DNA of 64,000 nt from Nocardioides xinjiangensis (GCF_017916455.1 NZ_JAFMSY010000001.1:2268053-2332052), one strand, 5' to 3'. Counted from the first letter of the stretch, positions 51,373 to 62,613 are shown. The notes: generated by a model not told the origin, from the sequence alone. A program made the numbers and translations.

Positions 51373-53364
51373 GTGAACCTGTTGTCCCACTCAGTCCTGC
51401 TCGCAGGACTTCCGATGGCGGAGGGCGCCCACGCACCGGTGGTCGCTCCCGACACCGGTGCCGGCGGGGTGTTCGAACTCCTCTGGCTGGTCATCGCGCT
51501 GCCGTTGCTCGGCGCCGTCTTGCTGCTGGCCGTCGCGCCGTTCCTGCCGGGGTCGGCGAGGGCCGCGGTCGACAGGCACGGCCACCTGCTCGGCACGGCC
51601 ACCGCGGTCGCGTCGTTCGGGCTGAGCCTCGTGCTGTTCCTCTCGCTGCTCGGCCGTGACGCCGAGGAGCGACAGGTGGGCCAGCACCTGTGGACGTGGT
51701 TCGAGACCGGCTCGCTGGACGTCGGCATGGACCTCCTCTACGACCAGCTGGCCGCGCTCTTCCTCCTGCTGATCACCGGCGTGGGGTCGCTGATCCACGT
51801 CTACGCGATCGGCTACATGGCCCACGACCCGCGCCGCCGCCGGTTCTTCGGCTACCTCAACCTCTTCGTCGCGGCGATGCTCACGCTGATCCTCTCCGCG
51901 AACTTCGTCGGCCTGTTCCTCGGCTGGGAGGGCGTCGGCCTGGCGTCGTACCTCCTCATCGGGTTCTGGCAGCACAAGCCCTCGGCGGCCGCCGCCGCCA
52001 AGAAGGCGTTCGTGATCAACCGCGTCGGCGACATCGGCCTCTCGCTGGCGATCGCGCTCATGTTCGCCACGTTCGGCACCACCGACTTCGGCGACGTCAG
52101 CGCCCACACGGGCGAGGCGTCGCAGGGCACGCTGACCGCGCTGGGGCTCCTGCTCCTGCTCGGTGCCTGCGGCAAGTCGGCCCAGGTGCCGCTGCAGGCG
52201 TGGCTGCTCGACGCGATGGAGGGCCCCACCCCGGTGTCGGCCCTGATCCACGCGGCGACCATGGTCACCGCCGGTGTCTACCTCGTGGTCCGCTCGAACT
52301 TCATCTTCGAGCTCGCCCCGGTCGCCCAGACCGCCGTCGTGGTCGTCGCCACCGTCACGCTCCTGTGGGGCGCGATCCTGGGCTGCGCCAAGGACGACAT
52401 CAAGAAGGCGCTCGCCGGGTCGACGATGAGCCAGATCGGCTACATGATGCTGGCCGCGGGGCTCGGCCCCGTCGGCTACCCGTTCGCGATCTTCCACCTG
52501 CTCACGCACGGCTTCTTCAAGGCCAACATGTTCCTCGGCGCCGGCTCGGTGATGCACGGCATGGACGACGACGTCGACATGCGCCACTACGGCGCGCTCA
52601 ACAAGGCCATGCCGGTCACCTTCCTGACCTTCGCGATGGGCTACCTCGCGATCATCGGGTTCCCCGGCTTCTCCGGCTTCTGGTCGAAGGACAAGATCAT
52701 CGAGTCCGCGCTCGCGGAGAACCTCCTCGTCGGCGTCCTCGCGGTCCTCGGTGCCGGTATCACCGCCTTCTACATGACCCGCCTGATGCTGCTCACGTTC
52801 TTCACGAGCCGGCGCTGGGAGGAGGGCGTTCACCCGCACGAGTCGCCCCGCGTGATGACCGTGCCGCTGGTCGTGCTCGCCGCGCTCTCGGTGCTCGGCG
52901 GCGTCCTGCTGCTCGGCGACTGGATCGTCACCTGGCTCGAGCCGGTCACCGGCCACGCCGAGCACCACGAGCCCCCGCTGCCCGCGATCGCGATCACGCT
53001 CCTCATCACCGCCGTCGTCGCGCTCGGCGTCGCCGCCGCCTGGTTCCTCGTCGGGCGGCGCGAGGTGCCGCGCGAGGCCCCGCGCGAGGTGTCCTTCGCG
53101 ACGAGGGCGGCCCGCGCCGACCTCTACGGGGACGCCATCAACGACGCCCTGGTCGTGCGTCCCGGTACGGGGCTGGTCGGCGGGTTGACGCTCTTCGACC
53201 GGGTCGGCGTCGACGGTGCGGTCGAGGGCGGCTCCGCCGCCGTCGGTGGCCTGTCGAGCACGATGCGCCGCGTCCAGAACGGCTTCGTCCGCTCCTACGC
53301 CCTGTCCCTCCTCGGTGGCGCCCTGCTGGTCGTCCTCGCTCTCCTGGCGGTGAACCTCGGATGA
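51373..53364 (+). CDS. nuoL: NADH-quinone oxidoreductase subunit L
   Basis: The 663-residue antiporter-like subunit pumps protons and has a long lateral helix near its C-terminus. Motifs include [53 protein letters not shown] (split across helices 7-8) and [17 protein letters not shown] start. The ATG of nuoM overlaps its stop. Confidence 0.97.
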   Translation: MNLLSHSVLLAGLPMAEGAHAPVVAPDTGAGGVFELLWLVIALPLLGAVLLLAVAPFLPGSARAAVDRHGHLLGTATAVASFGLSLVLFLSLLGRDAEERQVGQHLWTWFETGSLDVGMDLLYDQLAALFLLLITGVGSLIHVYAIGYMAHDPRRRRFFGYLNLFVAAMLTLILSANFVGLFLGWEGVGLASYLLIGFWQHKPSAAAAAKKAFVINRVGDIGLSLAIALMFATFGTTDFGDVSAHTGEASQGTLTALGLLLLLGACGKSAQVPLQAWLLDAMEGPTPVSALIHAATMVTAGVYLVVRSNFIFELAPVAQTAVVVVATVTLLWGAILGCAKDDIKKALAGSTMSQIGYMMLAAGLGPVGYPFAIFHLLTHGFFKANMFLGAGSVMHGMDDDVDMRHYGALNKAMPVTFLTFAMGYLAIIGFPGFSGFWSKDKIIESALAENLLVGVLAVLGAGITAFYMTRLMLLTFFTSRRWEEGVHPHESPRVMTVPLVVLAALSVLGGVLLLGDWIVTWLEPVTGHAEHHEPPLPAIAITLLITAVVALGVAAAWFLVGRREVPREAPREVSFATRAARADLYGDAINDALVVRPGTGLVGGLTLFDRVGVDGAVEGGSAAVGGLSSTMRRVQNGFVRSYALSLLGGALLVVLALLAVNLG

Positions 53365-54848
53365 TCCTGACCCTCCTCATCCTCCTGCCGCTCGTCGGTG
53401 CGCTCGTCACGGCCGTCGTGCCGGGTGCGCTGGCCCGGCTGGTCGGCCTCGGCTTCGCCGTGGCGACCCTCGTCACCGGCGTCGTCGCGGCCACGCAGTA
53501 CGACGTGGGCGGCGGCATGCAGCTCACCGAGACCCGCACGTGGATCGAGTCCCTGGGCGTGCACTACGCGCTGGGCGTCGACGGCCTCGGCCTGCTGATG
53601 GTCCTGCTCACGGTCGTCCTCGTGCCGATCGTGCTCCTCGCCGGCTGGCGCGAGGCCGACGCCGAGGGCAACAGCGGCGCCCGGGCGTTCTTCGCCTGGA
53701 CGCTGGCGCTGGAGTCGCTGTCGCTGGCGGTCTTCACCGCCACCGACGTGCTGCTGTTCTACGTCGTGTTCGAGGCCACGCTCATCCCCGCCTACTTCCT
53801 GATCGGCGGGTTCGGCCGTGCCGGGCGCGGCCGGGCAGCGACGAAGTTCCTCATCTACCAGCTCGCCGGCGGGCTGATCATGCTCGCCTCGGTCATCGGG
53901 CTCTACGTCGTCTCGGCCGACGCCGGCCAGCCGAGCTTCCTGATCAGCGACCTCGCCGCCATCGACATCGACGAGACCACGCAGCGCTGGCTCTTCGTCG
54001 GGTTCTTCATCGCCTTCGCGATCAAGGCGCCGATGTTCCCGGTCCACACATGGCTCGCCGACACCACCGAGAAGGCGACCACCGGCACGTCGGTGCTGCT
54101 CGTCTGCATCCTCGACAAGATCGGCACCTTCGGCATGCTGCGGTTCTGCCTCGGGCTGCTGCCCGACGCCTCGCAGTGGGCGACCCCGGTGGTGGTGGCG
54201 CTCGCGCTGGTCTCGATCATCTACGGCGCGCTCGTCGCGATCGGCCAGGACGACGTGCTGCGCCTGATCGGCCTCACGTCGCTGTCGCACTTCGGCTTCA
54301 TCGTGCTCGGCATCTTCGTGTTCAGCTCGACCGGCGGCGCCGGGGCGATCCTCTACATGGTCAACCACGGCATCGCCACCGCGCTGATGTTCCTGGTGGC
54401 CGGGTTCCTCATCCGTCGCACCGGCACGGCGTCGATCCGCGAGATGGGCGGCGTCGAGAGGACGGCCCCGGTGCTGGCCGGGATCTTCCTGGTCGCCGGC
54501 CTCGCCGCCTGCGGCCTGCCCGGCCTGTCGCCGTTCGTCTCCGAGATGCTCGTCATCGTCGCCGCGTTCGACCACCACTGGGTGGTCGGCTCGGTCGCGG
54601 TGCTCGCGATCGTCCTGGCGGCGTTCTACGCGCTCTGGATGTACCAGCGCACCATGACCGGCCCCGGCCGGGTCGACGCGGTGCCCGTCGCCGACCTCGA
54701 CCGGCGTGAGGTGGGCATCCTCGCGCCGCTGGTGCTCGCGCTGGTGCTGTTCGGCTTCTACCCGATGCCGCTGCTCGACGTCATCAATCCCGTCGTCCAC
54801 GACACCCTCGCAGGCGTGGGCGTCAGCCAGGAGGGTGGTCAGCCGTGA
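53361..54848 (+). CDS. nuoM: NADH-quinone oxidoreductase subunit M
   Basis: The 495-residue antiporter-like proton-pumping subunit shows [17 protein letters not shown], the channel lysine region [20 protein letters not shown], and [13 protein letters not shown]. About 14 helices. Overlaps nuoL and nuoN by four bases each. Confidence 0.97.
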   Translation: MILTLLILLPLVGALVTAVVPGALARLVGLGFAVATLVTGVVAATQYDVGGGMQLTETRTWIESLGVHYALGVDGLGLLMVLLTVVLVPIVLLAGWREADAEGNSGARAFFAWTLALESLSLAVFTATDVLLFYVVFEATLIPAYFLIGGFGRAGRGRAATKFLIYQLAGGLIMLASVIGLYVVSADAGQPSFLISDLAAIDIDETTQRWLFVGFFIAFAIKAPMFPVHTWLADTTEKATTGTSVLLVCILDKIGTFGMLRFCLGLLPDASQWATPVVVALALVSIIYGALVAIGQDDVLRLIGLTSLSHFGFIVLGIFVFSSTGGAGAILYMVNHGIATALMFLVAGFLIRRTGTASIREMGGVERTAPVLAGIFLVAGLAACGLPGLSPFVSEMLVIVAAFDHHWVVGSVAVLAIVLAAFYALWMYQRTMTGPGRVDAVPVADLDRREVGILAPLVLALVLFGFYPMPLLDVINPVVHDTLAGVGVSQEGGQP

Positions 54849-56437
54849 CCGAGTTCGTGAAGCCCACCGTCGAGTACTTCGAGCTGTGGCCGCTGCTGGT
54901 GGTCTTCGGCGTCGCCTGCCTCGGCGTCGTCGTGGAGGCCTTCCTGCCACGCAGGGTCCGCTACACCGCCCAGGTCGTGCTCGCGCTCGGCGGCCTCGTC
55001 CTCGCGCTCGTCGGCGTGGTGCTGGTGGCCCAGGACGTGCAGACCCACGACGACGGTGCCGCGCGGGGCGTGCTCGCGGTCGGCGGCACCATCGCCGTCG
55101 ACGGGCCCAGCCTGTTCATCTGGGGGCTGGTCCTCGCGCTGGCGATCGCCGGGGTGCTGCTGTTCGCGGAGCGTCACCTCGACGGCGGCGTCTCCGCCTT
55201 CGCCGGCCAGGCCGCCGCGGTGCCCGGGACCGACGCGGAGACCGCGGCCATCGCGGCCCACCGCGAGCACACCGAGGTCTACCCCCTGATGATGTTCGCG
55301 GTCTTCGGGATGATGCTGTTCCCGGCCGCCAACGACCTGCTGACGATGTTCGTCGGCCTCGAGGTGCTCTCCCTGCCGCTCTACCTGCTCAGCGGGCTGG
55401 CGCGCCGTCGCCGCCTGCTCAGCCAGGAGGCCGCGCTGAAGTACTTCCTGCTCGGCGCCTTCTCCTCCGGCTTCTTCCTCTACGGCGCCGCCCTGCTCTA
55501 CGGCTTCGCCGGGTCGATGGACTTCGCCGCGATCAACGAGGCCGTGCGCAACGACGTCGGCAGCTCGAGCCTGCTGCTCATCGGCACCGGCCTGCTGTCG
55601 GTGGGCCTGCTGTTCAAGGTGGGTGCCGTGCCGTTCCAGGCGTGGACGCCCGACGTCTACCAGGGTGCCCCGACCCCGGTCACCGCCTTCATGGCCGCCG
55701 GCACCAAGGTCGCCGCGTTCGGCGCCATCATGCGCCTGTTCTACGTCGCCCTCGGTGCCGACCGGTGGTCGTGGCAGCCGATGCTGTGGATCATCGCCGT
55801 GCTCTCCATGTTCGTGGGGGCGGCCCTGGCCATCACCCAGCGCGACATCAAGCGTCTGCTGGCCTACTCCTCGATCGCCCACACCGGGTTCATCCTCACC
55901 GGCGTCGTCGGCCTCCAGGCCACCGACCAGCTCGCGACCGGCGAGATCACCTCGGTGCAGGCCGTGCTGTTCTACCTCGCGACCTACGGCTTCGCGACGA
56001 TCGGCGCGTTCGCGGTGGTCAGCCTCGTGCGCGACGGCGGCGGCGAGACCACGGCGATCGACCGCTGGGCCGGGCTCGGCAAGGAGTCGCCGGTGGTGGC
56101 GGCGGTCTTCGCGTTCTTCCTGCTGGCGATGGCGGGCATCCCGCTCACGGCGGGCTTCGTGGGCAAGCTCGCGGTGTTCTCCGTCGCGCTGGCCGCCGGG
56201 GCGTGGCCCGTGGTGGTCGCCGCCGTGCTGGCGAGCATCGTCGCCGCGTTCCTCTACGTCCGGGTCATCAAGGTCATGTACTTCGACCAGCCCGTCGGCG
56301 ACGGTCCCAGCGTGGCGTACCCGTCGGTGCTGACCGCGACGACCATCGCGGTCGGTGCCGCCGTCACCCTCGTCCTCGGCGTCCTGCCGGGGCCGGTGCT
56401 CGACCTCGCGGCAGTTGCGGGAGAATTCATCAGGTGA
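54845..56437 (+). CDS. nuoN: NADH-quinone oxidoreductase subunit N
   Basis: The 530-residue third antiporter-like subunit has FVGLEVLSLPLYLLSGL, LLFKVGAVPFQAWTPDVYQGAPTPV and KRLLAYSSIAHTGFIL. It completes the 14-gene complex I set. Its stop overlaps the GTG of the polyprenyl synthase gene, which therefore shares the operon. Confidence 0.97.
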   Translation: MTEFVKPTVEYFELWPLLVVFGVACLGVVVEAFLPRRVRYTAQVVLALGGLVLALVGVVLVAQDVQTHDDGAARGVLAVGGTIAVDGPSLFIWGLVLALAIAGVLLFAERHLDGGVSAFAGQAAAVPGTDAETAAIAAHREHTEVYPLMMFAVFGMMLFPAANDLLTMFVGLEVLSLPLYLLSGLARRRRLLSQEAALKYFLLGAFSSGFFLYGAALLYGFAGSMDFAAINEAVRNDVGSSSLLLIGTGLLSVGLLFKVGAVPFQAWTPDVYQGAPTPVTAFMAAGTKVAAFGAIMRLFYVALGADRWSWQPMLWIIAVLSMFVGAALAITQRDIKRLLAYSSIAHTGFILTGVVGLQATDQLATGEITSVQAVLFYLATYGFATIGAFAVVSLVRDGGGETTAIDRWAGLGKESPVVAAVFAFFLLAMAGIPLTAGFVGKLAVFSVALAAGAWPVVVAAVLASIVAAFLYVRVIKVMYFDQPVGDGPSVAYPSVLTATTIAVGAAVTLVLGVLPGPVLDLAAVAGEFIR

Positions 56438-57432
56438 CCGACTCGCCCCTCGCGCTCCCCGTCGTCGACGCCGCTCTCGAGCAGCGGCTCGTCGGCCGGC
56501 TGGCGCGCATCGAGGAGCTGCTCGAGGGCCACTGCCGGGCGCGTGCGCGGTTCGTCTCCGAGGCCGCCGCCCACCTGATGATGGCGGGCGGCAAGCGGTT
56601 CCGGCCGCTGCTGGTGCTGCTGGCGGCGGAGACCGGCCCGAACCCCGACGCCGAGGCGGTGGACACGGCCGCCTGCGTCGTCGAGCTCACCCACGTCGCC
56701 TCGCTCTACCACGACGACGTGATGGACGAGGCCGCGCTGCGGCGCGGCGCCCGCACGGCCAACGCCCGGTGGGACAACAACGTCGCGATCCTCACCGGCG
56801 ACTTCCTCTTCGGCCGCTCCTCCGAGCTGACCGCCGAGCTGGGCCCGGACGCCGTGCTGATCCAGGCGCGCACCTTCACCCGCCTCGTCGAGGGCCAGAT
56901 CATGGAGACGGTCCCGCCCGGTCCGGGCGAGGACCCGCTGGCGCACTACCTCGACGTCGTCGCCGGCAAGACCGGCTCCCTGATCGCCACGTCGGCGCGC
57001 TACGGCGCGATGTTCAGCGGCGCGCGGGCCGAGGTCGTCGAGGCGCTGAGCTCCTACGGCGAGATCGTCGGCTCGGCCTTCCAGCTCACCGACGACATCC
57101 TCGACATCGCCTCGGAGTCCGACACCTCCGGCAAGACCCCGGGCACCGACCTGCGTGAGGGCGTGCCCACCCTCCCGGTCCTCATGGCGCAGGCCTCCAC
57201 CGACCCCGCCGACGCCCGGCTGCTGTCGCTGCTCGGCCGCCCGCTCACCGACGACGCCGAGCACGCCGAGGCGCTCGCGCTGATGCGCGCGCACCCGGCG
57301 ATGGTCCAGGCGCGCGACCACGTCCTGGCGGAGGCCGCCCGGGCGAAGAAGCTCCTGGAGGTCCTCGACCCCGGACCCGTGCGCACCGCCCTGGAGTCCT
57401 TCGCCGACATCGTGGCGACGCGGACCTCCTAG
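56434..57432 (+). CDS. Polyprenyl diphosphate synthase (menaquinone side chain)
   Basis: A 332-residue trans-prenyltransferase with both aspartate-rich motifs, DDVMDEAALRRG and DDILDIASES, plus GGKRFRPLLVLLAA. It extends allylic diphosphates with isopentenyl diphosphate to a long chain. As the only prenyl synthase here and coupled to nuoN, it probably makes the tail that MenA attaches; chain length cannot be read. A weak hairpin, AGGGCG-GCG-CGCCCT, at 57431-57445 follows. Confidence 0.92.
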   Translation: MTDSPLALPVVDAALEQRLVGRLARIEELLEGHCRARARFVSEAAAHLMMAGGKRFRPLLVLLAAETGPNPDAEAVDTAACVVELTHVASLYHDDVMDEAALRRGARTANARWDNNVAILTGDFLFGRSSELTAELGPDAVLIQARTFTRLVEGQIMETVPPGPGEDPLAHYLDVVAGKTGSLIATSARYGAMFSGARAEVVEALSSYGEIVGSAFQLTDDILDIASESDTSGKTPGTDLREGVPTLPVLMAQASTDPADARLLSLLGRPLTDDAEHAEALALMRAHPAMVQARDHVLAEAARAKKLLEVLDPGPVRTALESFADIVATRTS

Positions 57433-57448
57433 GGCGGCGCGCCCTGCG

Positions 57449-57712
57449 TCACCCGCCGATGAGTGAGGTGACCGACCGGGTCTCGCCGTCGCGTGCGATC
57501 GTGAGCTTCACGCCGTCGGCGTTGTCGAGGAAGTCACGGGCCGCCTGGAGGTCGAGACCGGTGCGCTCGGCGATCGCGGTGTCGGGCACCGAGACGACCG
57601 CCTGGCCGAAGCCGGAGGCGTCGTTGTCGCTCATCCCGGGCTGTGCCTCCTGCCACAGCTCGCGGATGGTCTCGTAGACGTCGTCGGTCGTGGTCTCCAG
57701 GTCGCTGGTCAT
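57449..57712 (-). CDS. Hypothetical protein (87 aa)
   Basis: I do not recognise this small acidic protein (TSDLETTTDDVYETIRELWQEAQPG, VSVPDTAIAERTGLDLQAARDFLD, DGVKLTIARDGETRSVTSLIGG). The middle part resembles a short winged-helix fold. ATG 57712 avoids an Arg-rich upstream stretch. It converges on the polyprenyl synthase gene. Confidence 0.65.
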   Translation of the reverse strand: MTSDLETTTDDVYETIRELWQEAQPGMSDNDASGFGQAVVSVPDTAIAERTGLDLQAARDFLDNADGVKLTIARDGETRSVTSLIGG

Positions 57713-57836
57713 GCGCGACCTGTACCCACGCGCAGCCGGGTTCAGACTGCGACACACCCCCTTCCGGGTGCACCCCGTGTCCCTCCGATCACTTACGGTT
57801 CAGCTTCCGTCCCACCGTGAGAAACCCGAGGACTGC

Positions 57837-60800
57837 ATGTCGCGTCTGCTGCGTTCCCTGTCCGTGCTCATCGCCGTCGTGCTCGCACTCGCGGGCCTCC
57901 AGGCGCTCACCCTGTCCGGCTCCGCCTCCCCACCGGACGGCTACTGGACCGCCACCGACGCACGCCCCGGCGGTGACCGGGGCGCCGTCGAGCGGCGCGT
58001 GGAGCCCAGGCGCTACGCCGCCTTCACCCTCGACCGGGCCGGGATCCGGGCGGTCCTGGACCGGGCCCCCGGCGAGGACGCCGCCCGCGACGCCGACAGC
58101 GCAGGCGCGGTCGTCGCCGTCCCGGCGCCCACCGGCGAGCTGATCGACTTCCGCGTGCACGAGGTCGCGGTGATGGAGGCCGGGCTGGCCGCGCGCCACC
58201 CCGAGCTGAAGACGTACGCCGGACGTGCGGTCGGGGACCCGACGGCGACGATCCGGCTCGACCTCACGCCGATGGGCTTCCACGCCTCGGTGCGCGGCTC
58301 CGGTGACCGCTCCGCGTGGTACGTCGACCCGGCGTGGAACGGCGACGACAGCCTCTACCTCTCCTACCGCCACGGCGACCTGCCCCGCACCGACCGCGGC
58401 CTGGTCGAGCCCGAGATCGACCTTGACGAGCTCGACGCGCACGACCACGACGAGCACGGCCGGCAGGCGGGCACGAACCTGGCCGAGGCCCCGGGCGCGG
58501 AGGTGTCGCTGCGGACCTACCGCCTCGCGCTGGTCACCGACCCGTCCTACGCCACCTACTTCGGCACCGAGAACGTCCTGGCCGAGAAGGTGACCCTGAT
58601 GAACCGGGTCAACCAGATCTACAACGACGACATGGCGATCCGGATGCTCCTGATCGACGAGACCGACAAGCTCAACCTCGACACCCCGGCCAAGGCCACC
58701 GAGCCCAACGGCCCATGTGGCGCGCAGCCCTGCTTCACCGTCGCGCAGTTCGAAGCCGGCTGCACCGGCGCCCTGCTCAACCGCAACCGCATCGTGCTCG
58801 GCCAGCTCGTCGGCGCCTCCGCGTACGACGTCGGCCACATCGCGCTCGGCGTCAACGGCGGCGGTGTCGCCGGCCTCGGCGTGATCGGCGGCGACGGCAA
58901 GGCCCGCGGCTGCACCGGCCTCCCGACGCCCGAGGGTGACTACTTCGCGGTCGACTACGTCGCCCACGAGATCGGCCACCAGTTCGGCGGTCCGCACACG
59001 TTCAACGGCACGCAGTTCAACTGTGGCGGCAACCGCGGCGGCTCGCCGTACGAGCCGGGCTCCGGCAGCTCGATCATGGCGTACGCCGGCATCTGCCAGC
59101 AGGACAACCTCCAGCCGCACAGCGACCCGTACTTCTCGCAGCGCAGCATCACCGACATCAGCAACACCGTCACCGCCACGCGCGCACCGATCAACGAGGT
59201 CCAGAACGTCTCGCTGCGTGGCTTCGACACCGACGGCGAGTCGTTCGTCCTCTCGTTCAACGGGCAGGAGACGGCCCCGATCGTCCGCGGCACCAACTAC
59301 AACGTGGCCGGCATCGACCTCGCCATCGAGGCCGTGACCGGGCTCGGCAGCGTGGAGGTGCGCAGCTTCGGCGGCACCAGCACCACGACGCTCGACGACA
59401 CCGGCTTCGAGGTGCGCTTCAACGGAGCGCCGTACGCCGGCACCGACGTGGCGCAGCTGGGCCTCACCCCGCGCTCCGGCGACGTCACCGGCTTCGTCGG
59501 TGAGACCGCTCAGGGCGGTCCGCAGGAGAACGGCGGCTACACGGTCACCCCGTCGGGCAACCGCGCTCCCGTGGTCACCGCTCCGGAGGACAAGGCGATC
59601 CCCTACCGCACGCCCTTCGCCCTGACCGGTGAGGCGACCGATCCGGACGGCGACGCGCTGGTCCACATCTGGGAGCAGAACGACCGAGGTGGCGCCGCCG
59701 GCACCGCGCTGGGCGACCAGGTCAAGCGGGACGGCCCGCTGTTCCGGATCTTCGGCACTTACGCGCCGGTGACCCCGGCGGGGGCGCTGCAGATCGACTC
59801 GCCCGGCGAGAACCACGCCACGGGCAACCCGACGCGGGTCTTCCCCGACATGGCGCAGATCCTCGAGAACAACACCAACGCCAACAACGGGGTCTGCCCG
59901 CCGATGCCGCCGGCGCCGCCGAGCGGTGGGGCGACCAACGTGCCGGTGCCGGTGATCGAGTGCTTCGCCGAGTGGCTGCCGACGGCCGACTACGTGGGCG
60001 CACCCGCCGCTCCCCAGTTCGGGTTCCCGGGCAACAACGAACCGTCGCTCAACTTCCGGTTCACCGCTCGTGACCTGGCTCCCGAGGGTGGCGGCTACTC
60101 CTACGACGACGTCAAGCTCACGCTCGCCAAGACCCCCGGCGCCGACGGTGTGGCTGGCACGGCGGACGACGTGCCCATCGGGCCGTTCCGCGTGACGTCG
60201 AAGGCCGCGACCACGGCCGCCGCCGTGGCCGGACGCACGGAGACGATCTACTGGACGAACAACACCGCGGCGCTCTCGCCCAACGTGAGGATCAGCCTGT
60301 CGCTCGACGGCGGTCGAACCTTCCCGAGGGTCCTGGCGGAGAGCACGCCGAACGACGGCAACGCCCAGGTGACCTGGCCGGACGTGGAGACCACGACGGC
60401 GCGGATCAAGATCGAGGCGGTCGAGAACTACTTCTTCGACGTGAACGACGCCGACATCACGATCATCGACAAGTCCGGGTCCGACCCGGTCCCGCCGACC
60501 ACCACCCCGACCCCGACGCCCACCACGCCGACCACGCCGCCGGCGGACAAGGTGGCGCCCAGGATCGCGACCAAGGTGGTGAAGCCGCTCGAGGTCGGCA
60601 CCCGGGCGAAGCTGCGGGTGACGGTGCGGGCCAAGGGCGTCGTCCCGTCCGGCACGGTGAGGATCCGTCTGCGGGGCGCCGGCGAGAAGGAGTCCTGGAC
60701 GAAGACCCTCACGGTCCGCGGCCGGACGCGCGTCACGCTGCCGGCGTTCGCACGCACCGGCAAGGTCCGGGTCGTCGTCCGGTACCTCGGAGACGACGCG

Positions 60801-60860
60801 GTGCGGGCGGGTCGCAAGACCATCAGGTTCGCGGTGGTGGATCGCAGCACCGTGCGATGA
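57837..60860 (+). CDS. Secreted zinc metalloprotease (reprolysin-like)
   Basis: The 1007-residue protein has a signal peptide (about 1-32), a propeptide-like region, and a zincin domain with HEIGHQFGGPH at 377-387 and the Met-turn SIMAYAG. Later come beta-sandwich modules, a Thr/Pro linker (TTTPTPTPTTPTTPP) and a C-terminal Ig-like domain ending RFAVVDRSTVR. These features fit M12B-like extracellular metallopeptidases. Target proteins are unknown. A strong terminator follows. Confidence 0.88.
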   Translation: MSRLLRSLSVLIAVVLALAGLQALTLSGSASPPDGYWTATDARPGGDRGAVERRVEPRRYAAFTLDRAGIRAVLDRAPGEDAARDADSAGAVVAVPAPTGELIDFRVHEVAVMEAGLAARHPELKTYAGRAVGDPTATIRLDLTPMGFHASVRGSGDRSAWYVDPAWNGDDSLYLSYRHGDLPRTDRGLVEPEIDLDELDAHDHDEHGRQAGTNLAEAPGAEVSLRTYRLALVTDPSYATYFGTENVLAEKVTLMNRVNQIYNDDMAIRMLLIDETDKLNLDTPAKATEPNGPCGAQPCFTVAQFEAGCTGALLNRNRIVLGQLVGASAYDVGHIALGVNGGGVAGLGVIGGDGKARGCTGLPTPEGDYFAVDYVAHEIGHQFGGPHTFNGTQFNCGGNRGGSPYEPGSGSSIMAYAGICQQDNLQPHSDPYFSQRSITDISNTVTATRAPINEVQNVSLRGFDTDGESFVLSFNGQETAPIVRGTNYNVAGIDLAIEAVTGLGSVEVRSFGGTSTTTLDDTGFEVRFNGAPYAGTDVAQLGLTPRSGDVTGFVGETAQGGPQENGGYTVTPSGNRAPVVTAPEDKAIPYRTPFALTGEATDPDGDALVHIWEQNDRGGAAGTALGDQVKRDGPLFRIFGTYAPVTPAGALQIDSPGENHATGNPTRVFPDMAQILENNTNANNGVCPPMPPAPPSGGATNVPVPVIECFAEWLPTADYVGAPAAPQFGFPGNNEPSLNFRFTARDLAPEGGGYSYDDVKLTLAKTPGADGVAGTADDVPIGPFRVTSKAATTAAAVAGRTETIYWTNNTAALSPNVRISLSLDGGRTFPRVLAESTPNDGNAQVTWPDVETTTARIKIEAVENYFFDVNDADITIIDKSGSDPVPPTTTPTPTPTTPTTPPADKVAPRIATKVVKPLEVGTRAKLRVTVRAKGVVPSGTVRIRLRGAGEKESWTKTLTVRGRTRVTLPAFARTGKVRVVVRYLGDDAVRAGRKTIRFAVVDRSTVR

Positions 60861-60871
60861 CGTGAACCTTG

Positions 60872-60907
60872 CGAGGGGCCGCCGTTCCGAGGAACGGCGG
60901 CCCCTCG
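60872..60907 (+). terminator. Terminator after metalloprotease gene
   Basis: CGAGGGGCCGCCGTTCC (60872-60888) pairs perfectly with GGAACGGCGGCCCCTCG (60891-60907), a 17-base stem, followed by TTCCG. Confidence 0.85.
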
Positions 60908-61031
60908 TTCCGTGTCCGGAGGCCCGGCGGCGCGCCACCGCCCTGGGGGTACTAGGCACCCGGTCGATCCCGGGACAGGATGTCGGCGGCGCCACCCGCG
61001 CCCAGACATCCCCTCGGGAGGAGAACCACCC

Positions 61032-62558
61032 ATGCCCCACCCCATCTCTCGGCGGCGCCACGCTGCCCTCGCGACCGTCGTCGGCCTGACCACGGCCCTC
61101 GCGACGCTCGCCGGAACGGGCGGCGCCGCCACGGCCGGCGTCGACGACGTACCGTCCACCCCCGTGCCGATCAGCGCTCCCGACGGCACCGTGATGAGCT
61201 ACGTCCTCAACGCCGAGGTCGCCAACCCCGGCCAGACGCGCCTGCTCGAGCGCGCCGTCCGGCGCGCGGACGGCGTGGTCGTCCAGTCGTGGCCCCAGAT
61301 CGGCGTCGTCGTCGCGCACTCCGACCGCTCGGCCTTCCGCACCACGGTGCGCGACGCGGCCGGCAACGCGCTCGAGTCGGTGGGCGCGACCCGCACCGTC
61401 GGGGTCTCCGAGGGCACCCCCGAGGGCGTCGCGGCGCCGTGGGGACCGGGCGCGTCGGACTACAAGAGGCTCGACCGGAAGGACGACCGGGGCGACGTGG
61501 GCAGCGAGCCCACGACGGTGACGCCGGAGCCGCGCGAGGTCGAGCAGTGGGACATGCGCATGATCAAGGCCGACCAGGCCCACCGGATCAACGACGGCGA
61601 CCGCGACGTCCTCGTCGGCGTGCTCGACAGCGGCATCGACGCCGACCACCCCGACCTCGCCGCGAACATCGACGAGGAGAGCTCGGTCAACTGCAGCGAC
61701 GCCGGCCGGCCGGACCGCTCCGCCACGGGGTGGCAGCCGACCACCAGCGACCACGGCACGCACGTCGCCGGCACCATCGCCGCGCCGCGCAACGGCATCG
61801 GCATCGTCGGCGTCGCCCCGGGTGTGCGGATGGCCTCGGTCAAGGTCGTCAACGACGACGGGTTCATCTACCCCGAGTACGCGGTCTGCGGCTTCGTCTG
61901 GTCCGCGATGCAGGGGATGGACGTCACCAACAACAGCTACTACGTCGACCCGTTCATGTACTACTGCGAGGACCAGCCCGACCAGTACGCCGCCAAGGAG
62001 GCCGTCCGGCGCGCGGTCGCATGGTCGACCGACAAGGGCGTCGTGCACGCTGCCGCGGCAGGCAACGCCGCCACGGACCTCGCGACCAACACGACCGACA
62101 CCACGAGCCCCGGCGACAGCACCCCGATCACCCGCACGATCAACGAGGGGTGCCACGACATCCCCGCCGAGCTCGAGGGCGTCGTGACCGTGTCCTCGAT
62201 GCAGCGCTTCCCGGCGGGCACCGACGAGAGCCGCCTCTCGAGCTTCTCCAACCGCGGGCTCGGCGTCATCGACGTGGCGGCCCCCGGCTCCTCGATCCTC
62301 TCGACGATCGTGCGCGACAACGGGTACGGCCTCAAGAGCGGTACGTCGATGGCCTCGCCGCACGTCGCCGGGGTCCTGGCCCTCATGAAGTCGGCCCACC
62401 CGGGGCTCACGCCGGCCGAGATGGTCGCGCGGCTGCGGGCGCAGGCAGACGACAAGCCGTGCGGCACGACCACCGCGGGCGCGGCCTGCGTCGGCACCCC
62501 GGAGAACAACAGCTACTTCGGTGAAGGCGTCGTCGACGCCCTCGACGCCGTGAGCTGA
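61032..62558 (+). CDS. Secreted subtilisin-family (S8) serine protease
   Basis: The 508-residue protein has a signal peptide, an inhibitor-like prodomain (about 50-120) and a subtilisin domain with the triad Asp199 (VLDSGID), His241 (SDHGTHVAGT) and Ser439 (SGTSMASPHVAG). Several cysteine pairs could stabilise it outside the cell. ATG 61032 has GGGAGGAG upstream. It is the second secreted protease in tandem. Confidence 0.93.
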   Translation: MPHPISRRRHAALATVVGLTTALATLAGTGGAATAGVDDVPSTPVPISAPDGTVMSYVLNAEVANPGQTRLLERAVRRADGVVVQSWPQIGVVVAHSDRSAFRTTVRDAAGNALESVGATRTVGVSEGTPEGVAAPWGPGASDYKRLDRKDDRGDVGSEPTTVTPEPREVEQWDMRMIKADQAHRINDGDRDVLVGVLDSGIDADHPDLAANIDEESSVNCSDAGRPDRSATGWQPTTSDHGTHVAGTIAAPRNGIGIVGVAPGVRMASVKVVNDDGFIYPEYAVCGFVWSAMQGMDVTNNSYYVDPFMYYCEDQPDQYAAKEAVRRAVAWSTDKGVVHAAAAGNAATDLATNTTDTTSPGDSTPITRTINEGCHDIPAELEGVVTVSSMQRFPAGTDESRLSSFSNRGLGVIDVAAPGSSILSTIVRDNGYGLKSGTSMASPHVAGVLALMKSAHPGLTPAEMVARLRAQADDKPCGTTTAGAACVGTPENNSYFGEGVVDALDAVS

Positions 62559-62577
62559 CCAGGGACGACAACCACAC

Positions 62578-62613
62578 AGGGCGGCCCCACCGGAGCACCG
62601 GTGGGGCCGCCCT
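62578..62613 (+). terminator. Terminator after S8 protease gene
   Basis: AGGGCGGCCCCACCGG (62578-62593) pairs with CCGGTGGGGCCGCCCT (62598-62613) around AGCA, followed by TTCG. Confidence 0.85.
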
